A stretch of 64,000 nt of DNA, from contig NZ_BBZB01000002.1 in assembly GCF_001269985.1 (NCBI RefSeq), positions 558,001 through 622,000 on the forward strand, written 5' to 3'. This document shows, one piece after another, positions 28,396-36,994 of this stretch (its first letter is position 1; the number at the start of each line of letters is the position of its first letter). The notes under the pieces are model-generated. The model was not told the DNA's origin. It did no database searches and saw only the letters and a program-made list of their open reading frames with translations. The DNA is from Pseudoalteromonas sp. '520P1 No. 423'. GTDB taxonomy: Bacteria > Pseudomonadota > Gammaproteobacteria > Enterobacterales > Alteromonadaceae. The translations under genes were made by a program, and so were the position numbers.

Positions 28396-29128
28396 CTTAT
28401 TATTACTAATATCTCAATCTAAAGCATTGAAACTAGATGGCTTTGTTGAAGTATTAGAGCAAGATGAAATTGATGACAAATCTAAGCTGGAATTTCTAGA
28501 AAAACTATTTGATGCACAACGAGGTAATAATACTGAGCGTAAGATTAGGAGACTAACGACACAAGCCAAACTCAAATATACCAATGTGTTTTTATCTGAT
28601 ATTGATTACACGCTTTATCCATCGTTAAAGGTTAACCAAGTCAATCAATTAGCTGAATGTCATTGGATTGATACCAATAAAAATATTTTGATAGTTGGTG
28701 CTACAGGCACAGGAAAAACCTCCTTAGTTTGCCGAATTGCTCAAGAAGTCATTGCTAAAGAGCATAGTGTTATTTTTTATCGTTTGTCACATTTGCTTTT
28801 GGAATTAGTGGCTGCGGAAAAAGAAGAAACACTGATGAAATTACTTAAAAAGCTCAGTCGTATTGATGTACTTATTATTGATGATTGGGGTAATGCAAGA
28901 ATGGATAAGAATGAACGCCATTTACTCTTCGAGCTTATTGAGTTTCGTGAATCAAAAGGCGCTTTGCTTATTACCTCGCAATATCCTATTGCAGCTTGGC
29001 ACGAGACCTTTGGCAACGAAACCATTGCCGATTCTGTGCTAGATCGTATTGTGCATAATAGCCATAAAATCAACCTGCAAGGTGAATCTATCCGAAAAGT
29101 GATTGCTGAGCGTGGCGGTGAATCATGA
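28388..29128 (+). CDS. istB: IS21-family helper ATPase IstB
   Basis: An AAA+ ATPase of 246 residues that assists IstA in target choice and strand transfer. The Walker A motif is GATGTGKTS and Walker B VLIIDDWG. I take ATG 28388 (MSNLLLLISQ), which overlaps the end of istA by 8 bases. The frame is open further upstream, but that part runs through istA without a family match. Its stop overlaps the next gene by 4 bases (ATGA), so the proteins are made together. Confidence 0.93.
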   Translation: MSNLLLLISQSKALKLDGFVEVLEQDEIDDKSKLEFLEKLFDAQRGNNTERKIRRLTTQAKLKYTNVFLSDIDYTLYPSLKVNQVNQLAECHWIDTNKNILIVGATGTGKTSLVCRIAQEVIAKEHSVIFYRLSHLLLELVAAEKEETLMKLLKKLSRIDVLIIDDWGNARMDKNERHLLFELIEFRESKGALLITSQYPIAAWHETFGNETIADSVLDRIVHNSHKINLQGESIRKVIAERGGES

Positions 29129-29937
29129 TTAGTTCTTACTTATTGCAGCATAAAGGGTTTAACCAATTATCCTTACTATCAACCCCTACGGTTGAAACAA
29201 ACACGCAGCAGCAAATTGAATTTTTGTATGAGCACTACCAGTATCGTGCCATTGAGCTTGATAAAGCGTTAAGCTTCTTTAGGGGGCGTGCCCTCAACGA
29301 TACAAGTATTAAGCAATTTAAGCTCGGTTTTGCCGATACATCGCTATGCCGATTGTTTCAACAAGTGCCTAATCAAGCAGCATTTCGAGAAATATTAAAA
29401 CGTTTTGGTTTTTTATCTCCTAAAGGACATCAACTGTGCTTAGGCTGTGCTGTTTTTCCAATTATTGAAAACGGTCAAATTAAAGGGGCATATGGCCGAC
29501 GTATCTCGACAGTATCGGTTCGAATGGAATCGTCGATATATCCGTTTTATTTAGCAAATGAAAATTTACTCTTTAATCAGGACTACCTGCATACTCAACC
29601 TAAATGTATTTTGTTATGTAAAAGTCCCTTAGAGGCGGTTAGCGCCATGCAATTGAGTGACACTAAGGCGCTATCACTGGTCGGCAGCATCGACTTTAAT
29701 GAAGCCCATGCAGAGCATCTAAAGACATGTGGTGTCAAATTAGTAAAGCTCGCCTTTAACTTATCTGAGTATTACCAAGATAAAACCCAAAAAATTGCAG
29801 AGCTTCTTGCTGAGCAGCGCATTAAATGCCGTATTGCTGACTTACCAAGTTGGCAAGATATTAATCACCTGCTTTGTCACGAAGCCTCTGCGAAGAAACG
29901 CTTTCATCGCTTGTTGCGTCAGGCTCGTTCTGTCTAG
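29125..29937 (+). CDS. DnaG/Toprim-like protein of the istAB operon
   Basis: A 270-residue protein resembling the DnaG primase core without the CHC2 zinc finger. The YRAIELDKALSFFRGRALND and IKQFKLGFA segments match 'yL..RGi....I..F.lG' of primases, and YGRRIS with LLFNQDYL fits the start of the core. In the Toprim part the expected EGxxD and DxD acids are not present (CKSPLEAVSA and AFNLSEY instead). It is therefore probably not an active primase and may act as a DNA- or nucleotide-binding accessory factor. It is translationally coupled to istB (ATGA overlap), and the recombinase follows 9 bases later. The domain call is moderate and the function unknown. Confidence 0.6.
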   Translation: MISSYLLQHKGFNQLSLLSTPTVETNTQQQIEFLYEHYQYRAIELDKALSFFRGRALNDTSIKQFKLGFADTSLCRLFQQVPNQAAFREILKRFGFLSPKGHQLCLGCAVFPIIENGQIKGAYGRRISTVSVRMESSIYPFYLANENLLFNQDYLHTQPKCILLCKSPLEAVSAMQLSDTKALSLVGSIDFNEAHAEHLKTCGVKLVKLAFNLSEYYQDKTQKIAELLAEQRIKCRIADLPSWQDINHLLCHEASAKKRFHRLLRQARSV

Positions 29938-29946
29938 GAGAACACT

Positions 29947-30936
29947 ATGCGTGAAATGAAAGAAATTTTAACGCTTGTTGATGGCTTGCAATATTACTTA
30001 GACCATTGTTTCTCACATGACATCGAGGCATCGACCATTAATGGTAAAAAGTGTTTGCTTGAACGCTTTGTGTTGTGGTGTCTTGTGAATGACGTTGTTT
30101 TATTAAAAGACATTAACTTAGCCTTAGTGAATGAATATCGTTTATTTGCACGTCAAAATTACAAAGGCAAAACAGGGGAGCCTATTCAAAAGAACTCGCT
30201 TCGAAATATCATGACAGCGATTAAAGTCTTCATTCGATGCTTGTACATGAATGAGATATTAGATGTTGACCCGCTAGGCCGACTTGAGTTGCCAAAAGCA
30301 GCTAAGCGTGTTCCATCTAATGTGCTTGAAAAGCATCAAGTGACTAAAGTATTTGAAATCCCCTTACTTTATGGCGACAAGGGGATGAGAGATAGAGCAA
30401 TCCTTGAAACGTTTTACGCATCAGGCGTACGCCGTAAGGAGCTAATTAATTTACGCGTAAGTGATATCAACTTTGAAAAAGGAGAACTGCTGGTTTTTAA
30501 GGGAAAAGGTGACTCAGATCGTAAAGTACCTATCGCGCCTCGAACCTTAATGTGGCTGAAGTATTATATTGACCATATTCGTCCTAAGTTGATACGCATT
30601 CACAGTGGAGAGCAGTTATTTTTAAATAGTGTAGGAAAGCCTTTTACTGAATCAGCCATGAGTAGCTTGGCGAGCAAATATATCAAAGCCGCAGGGTATG
30701 ATGAAATGGGAAGCTGTAACACGTTTCGCCACTCTGCTGCGACCCATATGTTAGAAGGTGGTGCTAGCCTTCGTTACATTCAAGAGTTTTTGGGTCATGC
30801 AAGCATTAGCACCACACAAATTTATACTAAAGTCAGCATTAAGCAGTTACATATCGTCTATGGTGACTCGCATCCAGCTAACCATATACCCTTGGATGAA
30901 AGAGTCGAAAAAGCCCTTTTACAAGATGTGGCTTAA
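29947..30936 (+). CDS. Tyrosine recombinase of the istAB operon
   Basis: A 329-residue integrase of the XerC/D-like type, with a core-binding SAM-like domain (about residues 10-115) and a catalytic domain. Catalytic residues seen are Arg162 (SGVRRKEL), Lys187, Arg261 in NTFRHSAATHML, His284 (LGH) and the nucleophile Tyr293 (QIYTKVS). The usual His three residues before Arg261 is Asn258 (AAC codon), an uncommon change that might lower activity. An AGGAG-type site precedes the ATG, and it closes the four-gene operon. Its stop codon abuts the stop of the convergent AbiEii gene with no spacer. I see none of the extra residues typical of integron integrases. Confidence 0.88.
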   Translation: MREMKEILTLVDGLQYYLDHCFSHDIEASTINGKKCLLERFVLWCLVNDVVLLKDINLALVNEYRLFARQNYKGKTGEPIQKNSLRNIMTAIKVFIRCLYMNEILDVDPLGRLELPKAAKRVPSNVLEKHQVTKVFEIPLLYGDKGMRDRAILETFYASGVRRKELINLRVSDINFEKGELLVFKGKGDSDRKVPIAPRTLMWLKYYIDHIRPKLIRIHSGEQLFLNSVGKPFTESAMSSLASKYIKAAGYDEMGSCNTFRHSAATHMLEGGASLRYIQEFLGHASISTTQIYTKVSIKQLHIVYGDSHPANHIPLDERVEKALLQDVA

Positions 30937-31881
30937 TCACAGTCGATTCAATATGGTTTGAGTTAACGTGCGAAAGCTTGCAAACGCATCTACCCATGTA
31001 ACAGGTTTGTTTGCATAAACCATAGGGGCTACATACGCTTGATAACGCTGTTGATGTTCATCGGTTTCAGCAAGCAAGGTTAAACCATACCTAAGTTCAT
31101 CAACAGGTGCAGTGACTAGCTCTACGTGTTGATTACCGTAACGTGCAATGTCTATTTGTATTACCTTATCTACCAATACTGTTAAATCATCAATATCAGA
31201 AGGTGACTCTAACTGAATGTGATGGGTATCGTAGATATGACGAATAAGTGTTTCATCATCTTGACGTTCATGGTTACGAGCATGGCTAGCAGTGCGTCGT
31301 AACATTGATATGAGTTTTTCTGCTTGCGTGTCAATAATGCTAGCGCACACGAATGTATCGATTTCACAAGGCTCGCTAACTGTTTGGCTGTATAGCGAAC
31401 TGATTTCGCGATTAACAGAACCACTTAATAATTCTGATTCGATAAGCTCTAGTTTTATATATGGTCGTAAACATGGCGCTTGTTGGTATGCTTGGGGGTA
31501 TTTAACATCGAAACACATATAACGATATTCATCTCGGCGAATAACATCTGAATCTAATTCGAAAATATCAGAATCATCAATTAATACACAGACGGCATTG
31601 TAAATATCCTTTCGTACATTCTTTTTAGCATTTCTAGAAGGGAGTGATTTGAAATCATCCGTTGGCACGAGCTTTAAATCAACATCTTCTGACATACGGT
31701 ATGTTTTGATGTTTGATTTAGCTAATGCTGTACCGCCTGAGAAAACCAAACGATGGTAAGGTGTTTCGACTTGCTGAATAAGCTTTAAAAGCTGAACAAC
31801 ATAATAGTCTTTTTCAACAATTGTCGGGTTACTTAGACCTATTGCATCAGCGACATCTGAAAACAGTGAACTATCCAGCAA
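30937..31881 (-). CDS. AbiEii-type nucleotidyltransferase toxin
   Basis: The toxin half of a type IV abortive-infection system. AbiEii proteins are nucleotidyltransferases that halt growth on phage infection. The 314-residue protein has the family opening VEKDYYVVQLL, the GG motif (VFSGGTALAK, Gly49-Gly50) and the metal-binding SEDVDLKL (Asp66, Asp68). A further Lys/Asp pattern continues in the middle. The gene overlaps its antitoxin gene by 11 bases, so translation is coupled. It is convergent with the recombinase gene with zero spacing and may be cargo of the istAB-type element. Confidence 0.85.
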   Translation of the reverse strand: MLDSSLFSDVADAIGLSNPTIVEKDYYVVQLLKLIQQVETPYHRLVFSGGTALAKSNIKTYRMSEDVDLKLVPTDDFKSLPSRNAKKNVRKDIYNAVCVLIDDSDIFELDSDVIRRDEYRYMCFDVKYPQAYQQAPCLRPYIKLELIESELLSGSVNREISSLYSQTVSEPCEIDTFVCASIIDTQAEKLISMLRRTASHARNHERQDDETLIRHIYDTHHIQLESPSDIDDLTVLVDKVIQIDIARYGNQHVELVTAPVDELRYGLTLLAETDEHQQRYQAYVAPMVYANKPVTWVDAFASFRTLTQTILNRL

Positions 31882-32275
31882 TATTTACCCCTTGTGAGCC
31901 TACGGCAATCTTACGCGTAAAGCGTGAAGATTTAGGCTTGATCAACACTTTGGCTGGTATTTGAGTGCTTTGACCTAGCATGTTCGATAAAGATAGTGCA
32001 TCAAACTGGTAGTCACGCCCTAAACGTTCCATTGCCTCAATGAGTACACCATCAGCACCTGCTGGGTTATCAGGCATAGGCTTACCTGTAATACGGTTTA
32101 AACGAGCACGCACATATAAACCGTATCCGATTTTAATAAGATCACCAGTAGTAACCATTTGACGTAAGATTCGTCCTACTTGATCATAATTGGCGATGTC
32201 TTTAAAGTCTGAACGCAAAAAGACAGAACGCTTTGAGCGTGAAACTCTAACCTTAATTCTGCTTTTAATAGTCAT
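31871..32275 (-). CDS. AbiEi-type antitoxin (DUF6088-like winged helix)
   Basis: The antitoxin of the AbiE pair, a 134-residue protein. The middle carries the winged-helix pattern DFKDIANYDQVGRILRQM and then LIKIGYGLYVRA, which is typical of AbiEi/DUF6088 proteins that repress their own promoter. At this length it lacks the long C-terminal half of classical AbiEi. It overlaps the toxin gene by 11 bases. Three 24-bp repeats ending in a palindrome lie just upstream and are its likely binding sites. Confidence 0.78.
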   Translation of the reverse strand: MTIKSRIKVRVSRSKRSVFLRSDFKDIANYDQVGRILRQMVTTGDLIKIGYGLYVRARLNRITGKPMPDNPAGADGVLIEAMERLGRDYQFDALSLSNMLGQSTQIPAKVLIKPKSSRFTRKIAVGSQGVNIAG

Positions 32276-32308
32276 ATAACACCTCGTTTTTCAACAATTC
32301 TAGTATAT

Positions 32309-32389
32309 GCAAAAATACGACATTTTTCAATTACAAAAACACGACATTTTTCAATTGCAAAAATACGACATTTATGTCGTGTTTCTGCA
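32309..32389. promoter_or_regulatory. Three 24-bp tandem repeats and palindrome at the AbiE promoter
   Basis: Copies at 32309-32332, 32333-32356 and 32357-32379 share AAAAAYACGACATTT, with a cysteine-like spacing of exactly 24 bp. The third copy continues into an inverted partner, so that acgacat and atgtcgt form a palindrome across tt (about 32364-32379). They lie 34-104 bases upstream of the antitoxin start. AbiEi antitoxins are known to bind repeated sites in their promoter and autoregulate. Confidence 0.72.
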
Positions 32390-32521
32390 TTTAAGTAGTG
32401 CTCGGTTTAGGGAAATTTTTGAAGTAAGATTGAATAATCTTATATATTTGATAAATTACAAAAAGCTTATTTATTAGCTAGTTATTGCTCTTTAACTCTA
32501 TCGAACTTCTGTGGAATTCAT

Positions 32522-33670
32522 ATGAACGGTCGGATCTACGATCCAACGTTGGGGAGATTCTTGCAGGCAGACCCGTTTATTCAGGCACCGAGTAATTCAC
32601 AGTCGTATAACCGTTATACTTATGTTTGGAATAACCCGTTAAGTTATACCGATCCGAGCGGGTATTTTGTTAAGTCTTTCCTTAAAGGCATGATGAAAGT
32701 TACTGGTACGGGCCATATACTGAGGGCGCTAGCCAAGGTTCCGATACTGAATTCCGCAGTGCAAATAGCGATCGGGATTGGTTGTGGTACTGCTGCTGCA
32801 CAATGTTTAGCTGCTTATAATGGTTTACAGAGTTATGCTGTCACGGGAAGTTTAGGGGCAGGGTTAAGGACAGCGGCGATTTCTTATGCTCAGTCTTGGT
32901 CGTTGCAACAAATTGGAGCCAGTAAAACTTGGGGCGAAGCTGGTTCGATAGCAAATGTGTCTGCTAATGCTTTGGTAGGTGGTGTTAGCGCAGAGCTTCA
33001 AGGAGGAAACTTTGGGCATGGATTTGTTTCGGCAGGTGTGGCGTCAGCATTTAAACCATTATTAAATGATATTGGTGGTGAAAATAGTGCCAATGCTGCA
33101 ATTGATAGGGGTGATGTTTCTGCTTTATCATATTACAAAGTTCATCGCATAGTTGGTGCATCAGTAATAGGCGGTACAACTTCAGTTATCAGTGGCGGCA
33201 AGTTTGCTAATGGTGCTGTTACAGGGGCTTTTACACAATTATTTAATGCCGAAACTAGCAATAAAAAGAAAGCAGAGTGGGTAAAGGCTAACCCTGAACA
33301 TGCTAGGGTTATCGCAAAATTAAGACTTGTGGCTCAAGATGCTGCAAATTCTTATGATAGTACGTGTAGTGATTGGGAATGTGCGATACCTTGGAGACGG
33401 GGTACAGGCATTCATAAAATATTTGCTGATAAAGTTGATGCACTTGGAGTCGATTATAATGCTGAAGTATCATACAAAAATGGTCTTCTAGTTCCTTATG
33501 GCACGAAAGGTTCAGTCCGAGCAGATGGTGTATATGGCCCAATAGCTAACCCTGAAATACTCTTCGAACTAAAAACAGGATTTTGGAATTATATGTCTGT
33601 TGGTGAAGCGAATAATTATTTTGAGCATATCCCTGATGGGTCTGCCCTCAGTCTGATAAAAGTTGACTAG
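32522..33670 (+). CDS. Orphan Rhs C-terminal toxin with PD-(D/E)XK-like nuclease tip
   Basis: A 382-residue orphan tip of an Rhs protein. It begins within the conserved end of the Rhs core (MNGRIYDPTLGRFLQADP ... NPLSYTDPSGY, residues 1-48) with no upstream core; homology starts near 32507 and a stop occurs at 32435. Residues 49-245 are Gly/Ala-rich pretoxin sequence ending GGKFANGAVTGAF. The tip (about 246-382) carries TGIHKIF, EVSY, SVRADGVYG and LFELKTG, whose Asp and ExK acids look like a PD-(D/E)XK nuclease. It lacks export parts of its own, so this is probably a displaced toxin cassette. The immunity gene follows 8 bases later. Confidence 0.75.
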   Translation: MNGRIYDPTLGRFLQADPFIQAPSNSQSYNRYTYVWNNPLSYTDPSGYFVKSFLKGMMKVTGTGHILRALAKVPILNSAVQIAIGIGCGTAAAQCLAAYNGLQSYAVTGSLGAGLRTAAISYAQSWSLQQIGASKTWGEAGSIANVSANALVGGVSAELQGGNFGHGFVSAGVASAFKPLLNDIGGENSANAAIDRGDVSALSYYKVHRIVGASVIGGTTSVISGGKFANGAVTGAFTQLFNAETSNKKKAEWVKANPEHARVIAKLRLVAQDAANSYDSTCSDWECAIPWRRGTGIHKIFADKVDALGVDYNAEVSYKNGLLVPYGTKGSVRADGVYGPIANPEILFELKTGFWNYMSVGEANNYFEHIPDGSALSLIKVD

Positions 33671-33678
33671 GTTGAATA

Positions 33679-34275
33679 ATGAATAAAAAGAAATTAACAA
33701 AACTTATATTGAAAGAATTTCCTACTTTTTCAAATAGTGGGGATTATATTTTTGTAAATCCATTAGAGCATATCCTCAGTGGCTTTCTTATCGAAAAAAC
33801 CAGACGCGGAATATATATTTGGCGTTTTATATATCCCTTATTTGATTGTAATGAACATTTGAGTTTGCTTTACAGTGATCGCTTGGATGTTTCAAAATTT
33901 TATATTAATTCTAGTGAACTGAGTGATAAAGATATTTCAGATAAAGATATTTCAGATAAAGTTTTAAATATAATTCAGCAAAACATATATTTAGCGCATG
34001 AATGTAAAACAATAGCTGATTTTTGTACGGAACTTCAAAACAAAAAAGGTATTTTAGAGCATAAGCATGCACAGATGATTTATGGGTTTGCTCTTATTTT
34101 AAATAATAAAGAAGAATTAGCTAAAGAATATCTATTGTTATCAGTTAGTAAACTATCAGAACCTTTTAAAAGTCGTTGTATGGAAGTTCTTAAAATGCTA
34201 GATAATGATGTTGATTCGGCTAAACAAGTAATCTTAGAATTGGAAGATAGAATGAAACAACTCTTAAAAATATAA
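33679..34275 (+). CDS. Probable immunity protein of the Rhs toxin
   Basis: A 198-residue soluble protein starting 8 bases after the Rhs toxin stop. I do not recognise the family. The central part has a short amino acid repeat (SDKDI twice, then SDK) matching a 15-base DNA repeat at about 33922-33960, and the C-terminal half is helical and rich in Lys/Glu/Leu, like TPR or ARM arrays. The position directly after an Rhs-CT gene is the main reason for the immunity call. Confidence 0.55.
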   Translation: MNKKKLTKLILKEFPTFSNSGDYIFVNPLEHILSGFLIEKTRRGIYIWRFIYPLFDCNEHLSLLYSDRLDVSKFYINSSELSDKDISDKDISDKVLNIIQQNIYLAHECKTIADFCTELQNKKGILEHKHAQMIYGFALILNNKEELAKEYLLLSVSKLSEPFKSRCMEVLKMLDNDVDSAKQVILELEDRMKQLLKI

Positions 34276-34292
34276 CATTTAACATAAAATTA

Positions 34293-34325
34293 AGGGAGTA
34301 ATGGTATTTGAGAGTTACTCTCTTT
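34293..34325 (+). terminator. Possible terminator after the toxin-immunity pair
   Basis: The gagtaa and ttactc arms, and an alternative gagag/ctctc hairpin, lie about 20 bases after the immunity stop and are followed by tttt. Confidence 0.5.
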
Positions 34326-34395
34326 TGATTTCAAACCTCTCACGAACTGAACGAAGGTTTGGCTTCTTTGGGAGCAAAGTGATTAAAGCAAATTA

Positions 34396-34415
34396 AAACC
34401 AGCGAAAGCTGGTTT
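34396..34415 (-). terminator. GAAA-loop hairpin terminator-like element
   Basis: A perfect 8-bp stem (aaaccagc with gctggttt) has a gaaa loop. It lies 3 bases past the stop of the minus-strand gene remnant and on that strand is followed by a T-rich tail. Confidence 0.6.
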
Positions 34416-34418
34416 CCT

Positions 34419-34735
34419 TTAGGCCAGCAACAGTTTTTTAGCCAAAAGTAATAACGAAACATAGTCAGAGAAATTTAACGGTAGTTCGAGTAATTGCTTT
34501 TCGGCTAATTTTGTTCGGACTGTCCTGCTAATATCGTTTGGATCAGATGCTAAAGTTGCTTGGATTGACTGCTAATAGTGAGTGGATTTTGCATTTAGCA
34601 AGTTTGATTGCTTTGTTTATGTAAAGTAATGCCGATGTTTGGTTATTTTGTGCATGAAAAACATCAGCTAATGTACGCATAGCAAATTGTGAGTTTGGAT
34701 AAAGCTTTAAACGATACTCAGCGATATGTAATGCG
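34419..34735 (-). pseudogene. TPR-like gene remnant
   Basis: On the minus strand a truncated frame reads TALHIAEYRLKLYPNSQFAM and then FHAQNNQTSALLYINKAIKLAK, a TPR-like pattern with a repeated Ala/Tyr spacing. After a frameshift the last 46 codons (DISRTVRTKLAEKQLLELPL and LLLLAKKLLLA) lead to the stop at 34421-34419. The 5' part is missing at the junction with the next remnant. The parent family is not recognised, and the gene is clearly dead. Confidence 0.5.
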
Positions 34736-34738
34736 GTA

Positions 34739-35967
34739 TCTAAATTGTTATTTCAAAGAAAGATGTGAGTGTACTCATAGAGATCTGTCTCTATTGTTAG
34801 TTAGCCTCATTTTATTTGTGAGTACATTTTTATATTTCAAACCTCAACCATTTGAAGCTAAATTTCAACATCGAAATATCATTACCTCAAGTCAGTCTCC
34901 TGAATTTCAAAGTGTATTTTCACCAAGTGAAAATAAGATCATTTATATTAAAAAAATACAGATAATAAATCGGTTTTAATTGAGTCTGATTTAGGTAAAA
35001 AACTCAAAGAATCGTTAGTAATACCAATTCCAATAAATATGAGATCAATCTAAATAGTCTAAATGTACAATAGCTGTGTTGCTTTCAATCCCAATAGCCA
35101 GCTATTGCTCAATCAAGCGCCTTGCTCTTGAAAATTTATCCTAATTTATATTAGATCATTAACTTAATAGAACTGGTATAAAGAATATGATGTAGGTATT
35201 AGCTTTGATTATGCCAATACTGACAAATCAATATTTGCATTGGTGAAAACAGATGCAAGCCAATTAGTTAAGATTAATTTAGAAGATGGTACAGAAACTG
35301 TTTTAGATATCAATAAAATAGGCCATGTAGATAATATTAAACAAATTAAAGCACAATTTTTAAATTTAAATGGTGAAGTATTTCCTATACAAATTGCCTC
35401 ACACAAAAAAAACACTATCCAAATTTTAATCGCAAAGGTCAGTTGTTAATAACGGAAACGAGTTTAGATACCGACTTATATGTTTTTGATACTAAAACCA
35501 ATGGTAAAAAATTAGTATCTGATTCTATTCATCAAGATCTCATAGTAATACCCAGTTTAACGAATAATAAGCAACTTATCGTTTCAAGACGATTGGGTAA
35601 AACGCAAATATTTTTAAAGCATAATGAACAGCTAAGCTTTGCTTATGCGAATGAAGGCGATGCAGAATATATTAGCCCGCCAATATGGTCACCAAATGAA
35701 GAAAATATCGCTTTTAGTGCCGATGAAAAGTTAGTTTTTATAAATCTCAAAAAACTAGAAAGAAAACTATCAACTTTGGATTATGATATTACTCGTGTAT
35801 TAGATTGGCATGAAAATGGTAATAAAGTTTTATTAAAAGGTGTTAACCAAGGGCAAGATTATTACATCATTAATAATGGCTTTAATCATATTATGAAATA
35901 TAACTTTCCTAAAAGCATGTTTCATTTAACTGGGGTGAGTAAAAAGCTTAATCACCTGTATTTTTAA
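34739..35967 (+). pseudogene. CadC-like transmembrane regulator, interrupted by a MITE
   Basis: Pieces of a transmembrane sensor-regulator (winged helix, one TM, beta-propeller) of the kind common in Alteromonadales. The wHTH is lost. A TM segment (LLLVSLILFVSTFLYF) precedes a periplasmic start (SPSENKIIYI) that shifts frame near 34960. A 159-bp MITE at 35021-35179 splits the gene. The sense resumes (YDVGISFDYANTD), shifts frame again near 35420, and continues with PD40/propeller repeats (DLYVFDTKTN, SPPIWSPNEENIAFSAD) to TAA 35965-35967. No single product can be made. Confidence 0.6.
35021..35179. mobile_element. MITE-like insertion with inverted termini
   Basis: A 159-bp element with no coding sense. 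Its ends are imperfect inverted repeats (ataccaattcca on the left, mirrored by aatagaactggtat on the right). It splits an otherwise continuous reading frame, and TA flanks suggest a Tc1/mariner/IS630-type target. The internal sequence contains a further hairpin (ttgctc...gagcaag type). Confidence 0.65.
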
Positions 35968-36046
35968 AGCGAAACTAAAAAACAACAAAATGAAATTTTG
36001 TATGATTAATCTTGGGCATGATGATAAACATGCCCATTTCAGATCG

Positions 36047-36910
36047 CTAAGATACAAGCCCTTTATTCTTTGACTCTATTTTTGCTAACCATAATAAAGG
36101 TGCAATAATAAAAAGGGTGCCAACTGCCATGGTTAGATCTGGTATTTCATCAAACCAAATAATACCAACAGCCACTGCACACAATAGACCACTATATTCG
36201 GCGCTGGCTATTTTACTTGCATCACTAGAGCGATAAGCCACGATGCAAATACCAGCATAGATCAAAATAAAACTACTAGAACCTGCCGCTGTGAGCATAG
36301 GTGTAAAATCCCAGGGCTTTCCTTCATATAAAGCTAAAGCAAATGCGATTGGAATGCCGACTATATTTGTCATAAATAAGGTTTGAAATACATTTTGCTG
36401 CTTTGGTAGCTTTCTTATTAGCAAATTATTTACTGCCATAGTGAATGCAACGATTAAAGCTGCAATGGCAGCCCAGTCTATATGTGTAGGGCGAATAACA
36501 ATTAAAACGCCTATAAAACCAAAAATAGCGACACCAACAGCATGTTTAGATAACTTTTCATTAAATAGCACCATAGCAAGTGGCAGCATTAATAAAGGTG
36601 CGGCATAAAAAATAGCATTGACCGTTGCTAATGGCATTGAGCTAATTGCAATCACCATAAATACAGCACCTATTAACCAAATATGACCACGGATCACGTG
36701 CCATTTTAAACCTTGTTTAAAAGCTGTTTTTTTACCGATAAAACATAAAGGCAATAATATTAATGCCGCTGTAATTTGTCGAAAAAGTACAAATTGGTAA
36801 ACAGCAATATCTTCAGAAAGTGTTTTGATCAAAGCATCAGAAAATACGGCAATTAAATTACCTATTACAAGTAAAATCATGGCTAAACCAACAGTCATAT
36901 TATTCATCAA
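36047..36910 (-). CDS. EamA-type (DMT family) transporter
   Basis: A 287-residue inner-membrane exporter with ten predicted helices in two EamA repeats (residues about 8-140 and 150-280). Typical repeat endings FNEKLSKHAVGVAIFGFIGVLIV and WFDEIPDLTMAVGTLFII are present. The substrate (amino acids, metabolites) is unknown. ATG 36910 is chosen, but Met2 or Met5 are possible. It diverges from a LysR-type regulator across 118 bases, which probably controls it. Confidence 0.87.
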   Translation of the reverse strand: MMNNMTVGLAMILLVIGNLIAVFSDALIKTLSEDIAVYQFVLFRQITAALILLPLCFIGKKTAFKQGLKWHVIRGHIWLIGAVFMVIAISSMPLATVNAIFYAAPLLMLPLAMVLFNEKLSKHAVGVAIFGFIGVLIVIRPTHIDWAAIAALIVAFTMAVNNLLIRKLPKQQNVFQTLFMTNIVGIPIAFALALYEGKPWDFTPMLTAAGSSSFILIYAGICIVAYRSSDASKIASAEYSGLLCAVAVGIIWFDEIPDLTMAVGTLFIIAPLLWLAKIESKNKGLVS

Positions 36911-36994
36911 ACCTCTCCTATAAAATTGTTCTGCAATTTGAGTAGGAGAAGTTTATTGCAAACCTATAGATTATGTATAATGATTAAAATACTT

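Noticed and set aside
29947..30936. Integron integrase
   Set aside because: The recombinase lies 22 kb from the attC-like sites, in an IS21-type operon, and I see no integron-integrase-specific insertion.
32309..32389. CRISPR array
   Set aside because: The 24-bp units are directly adjacent with no unique spacers and sit at a promoter; no cas genes are near.
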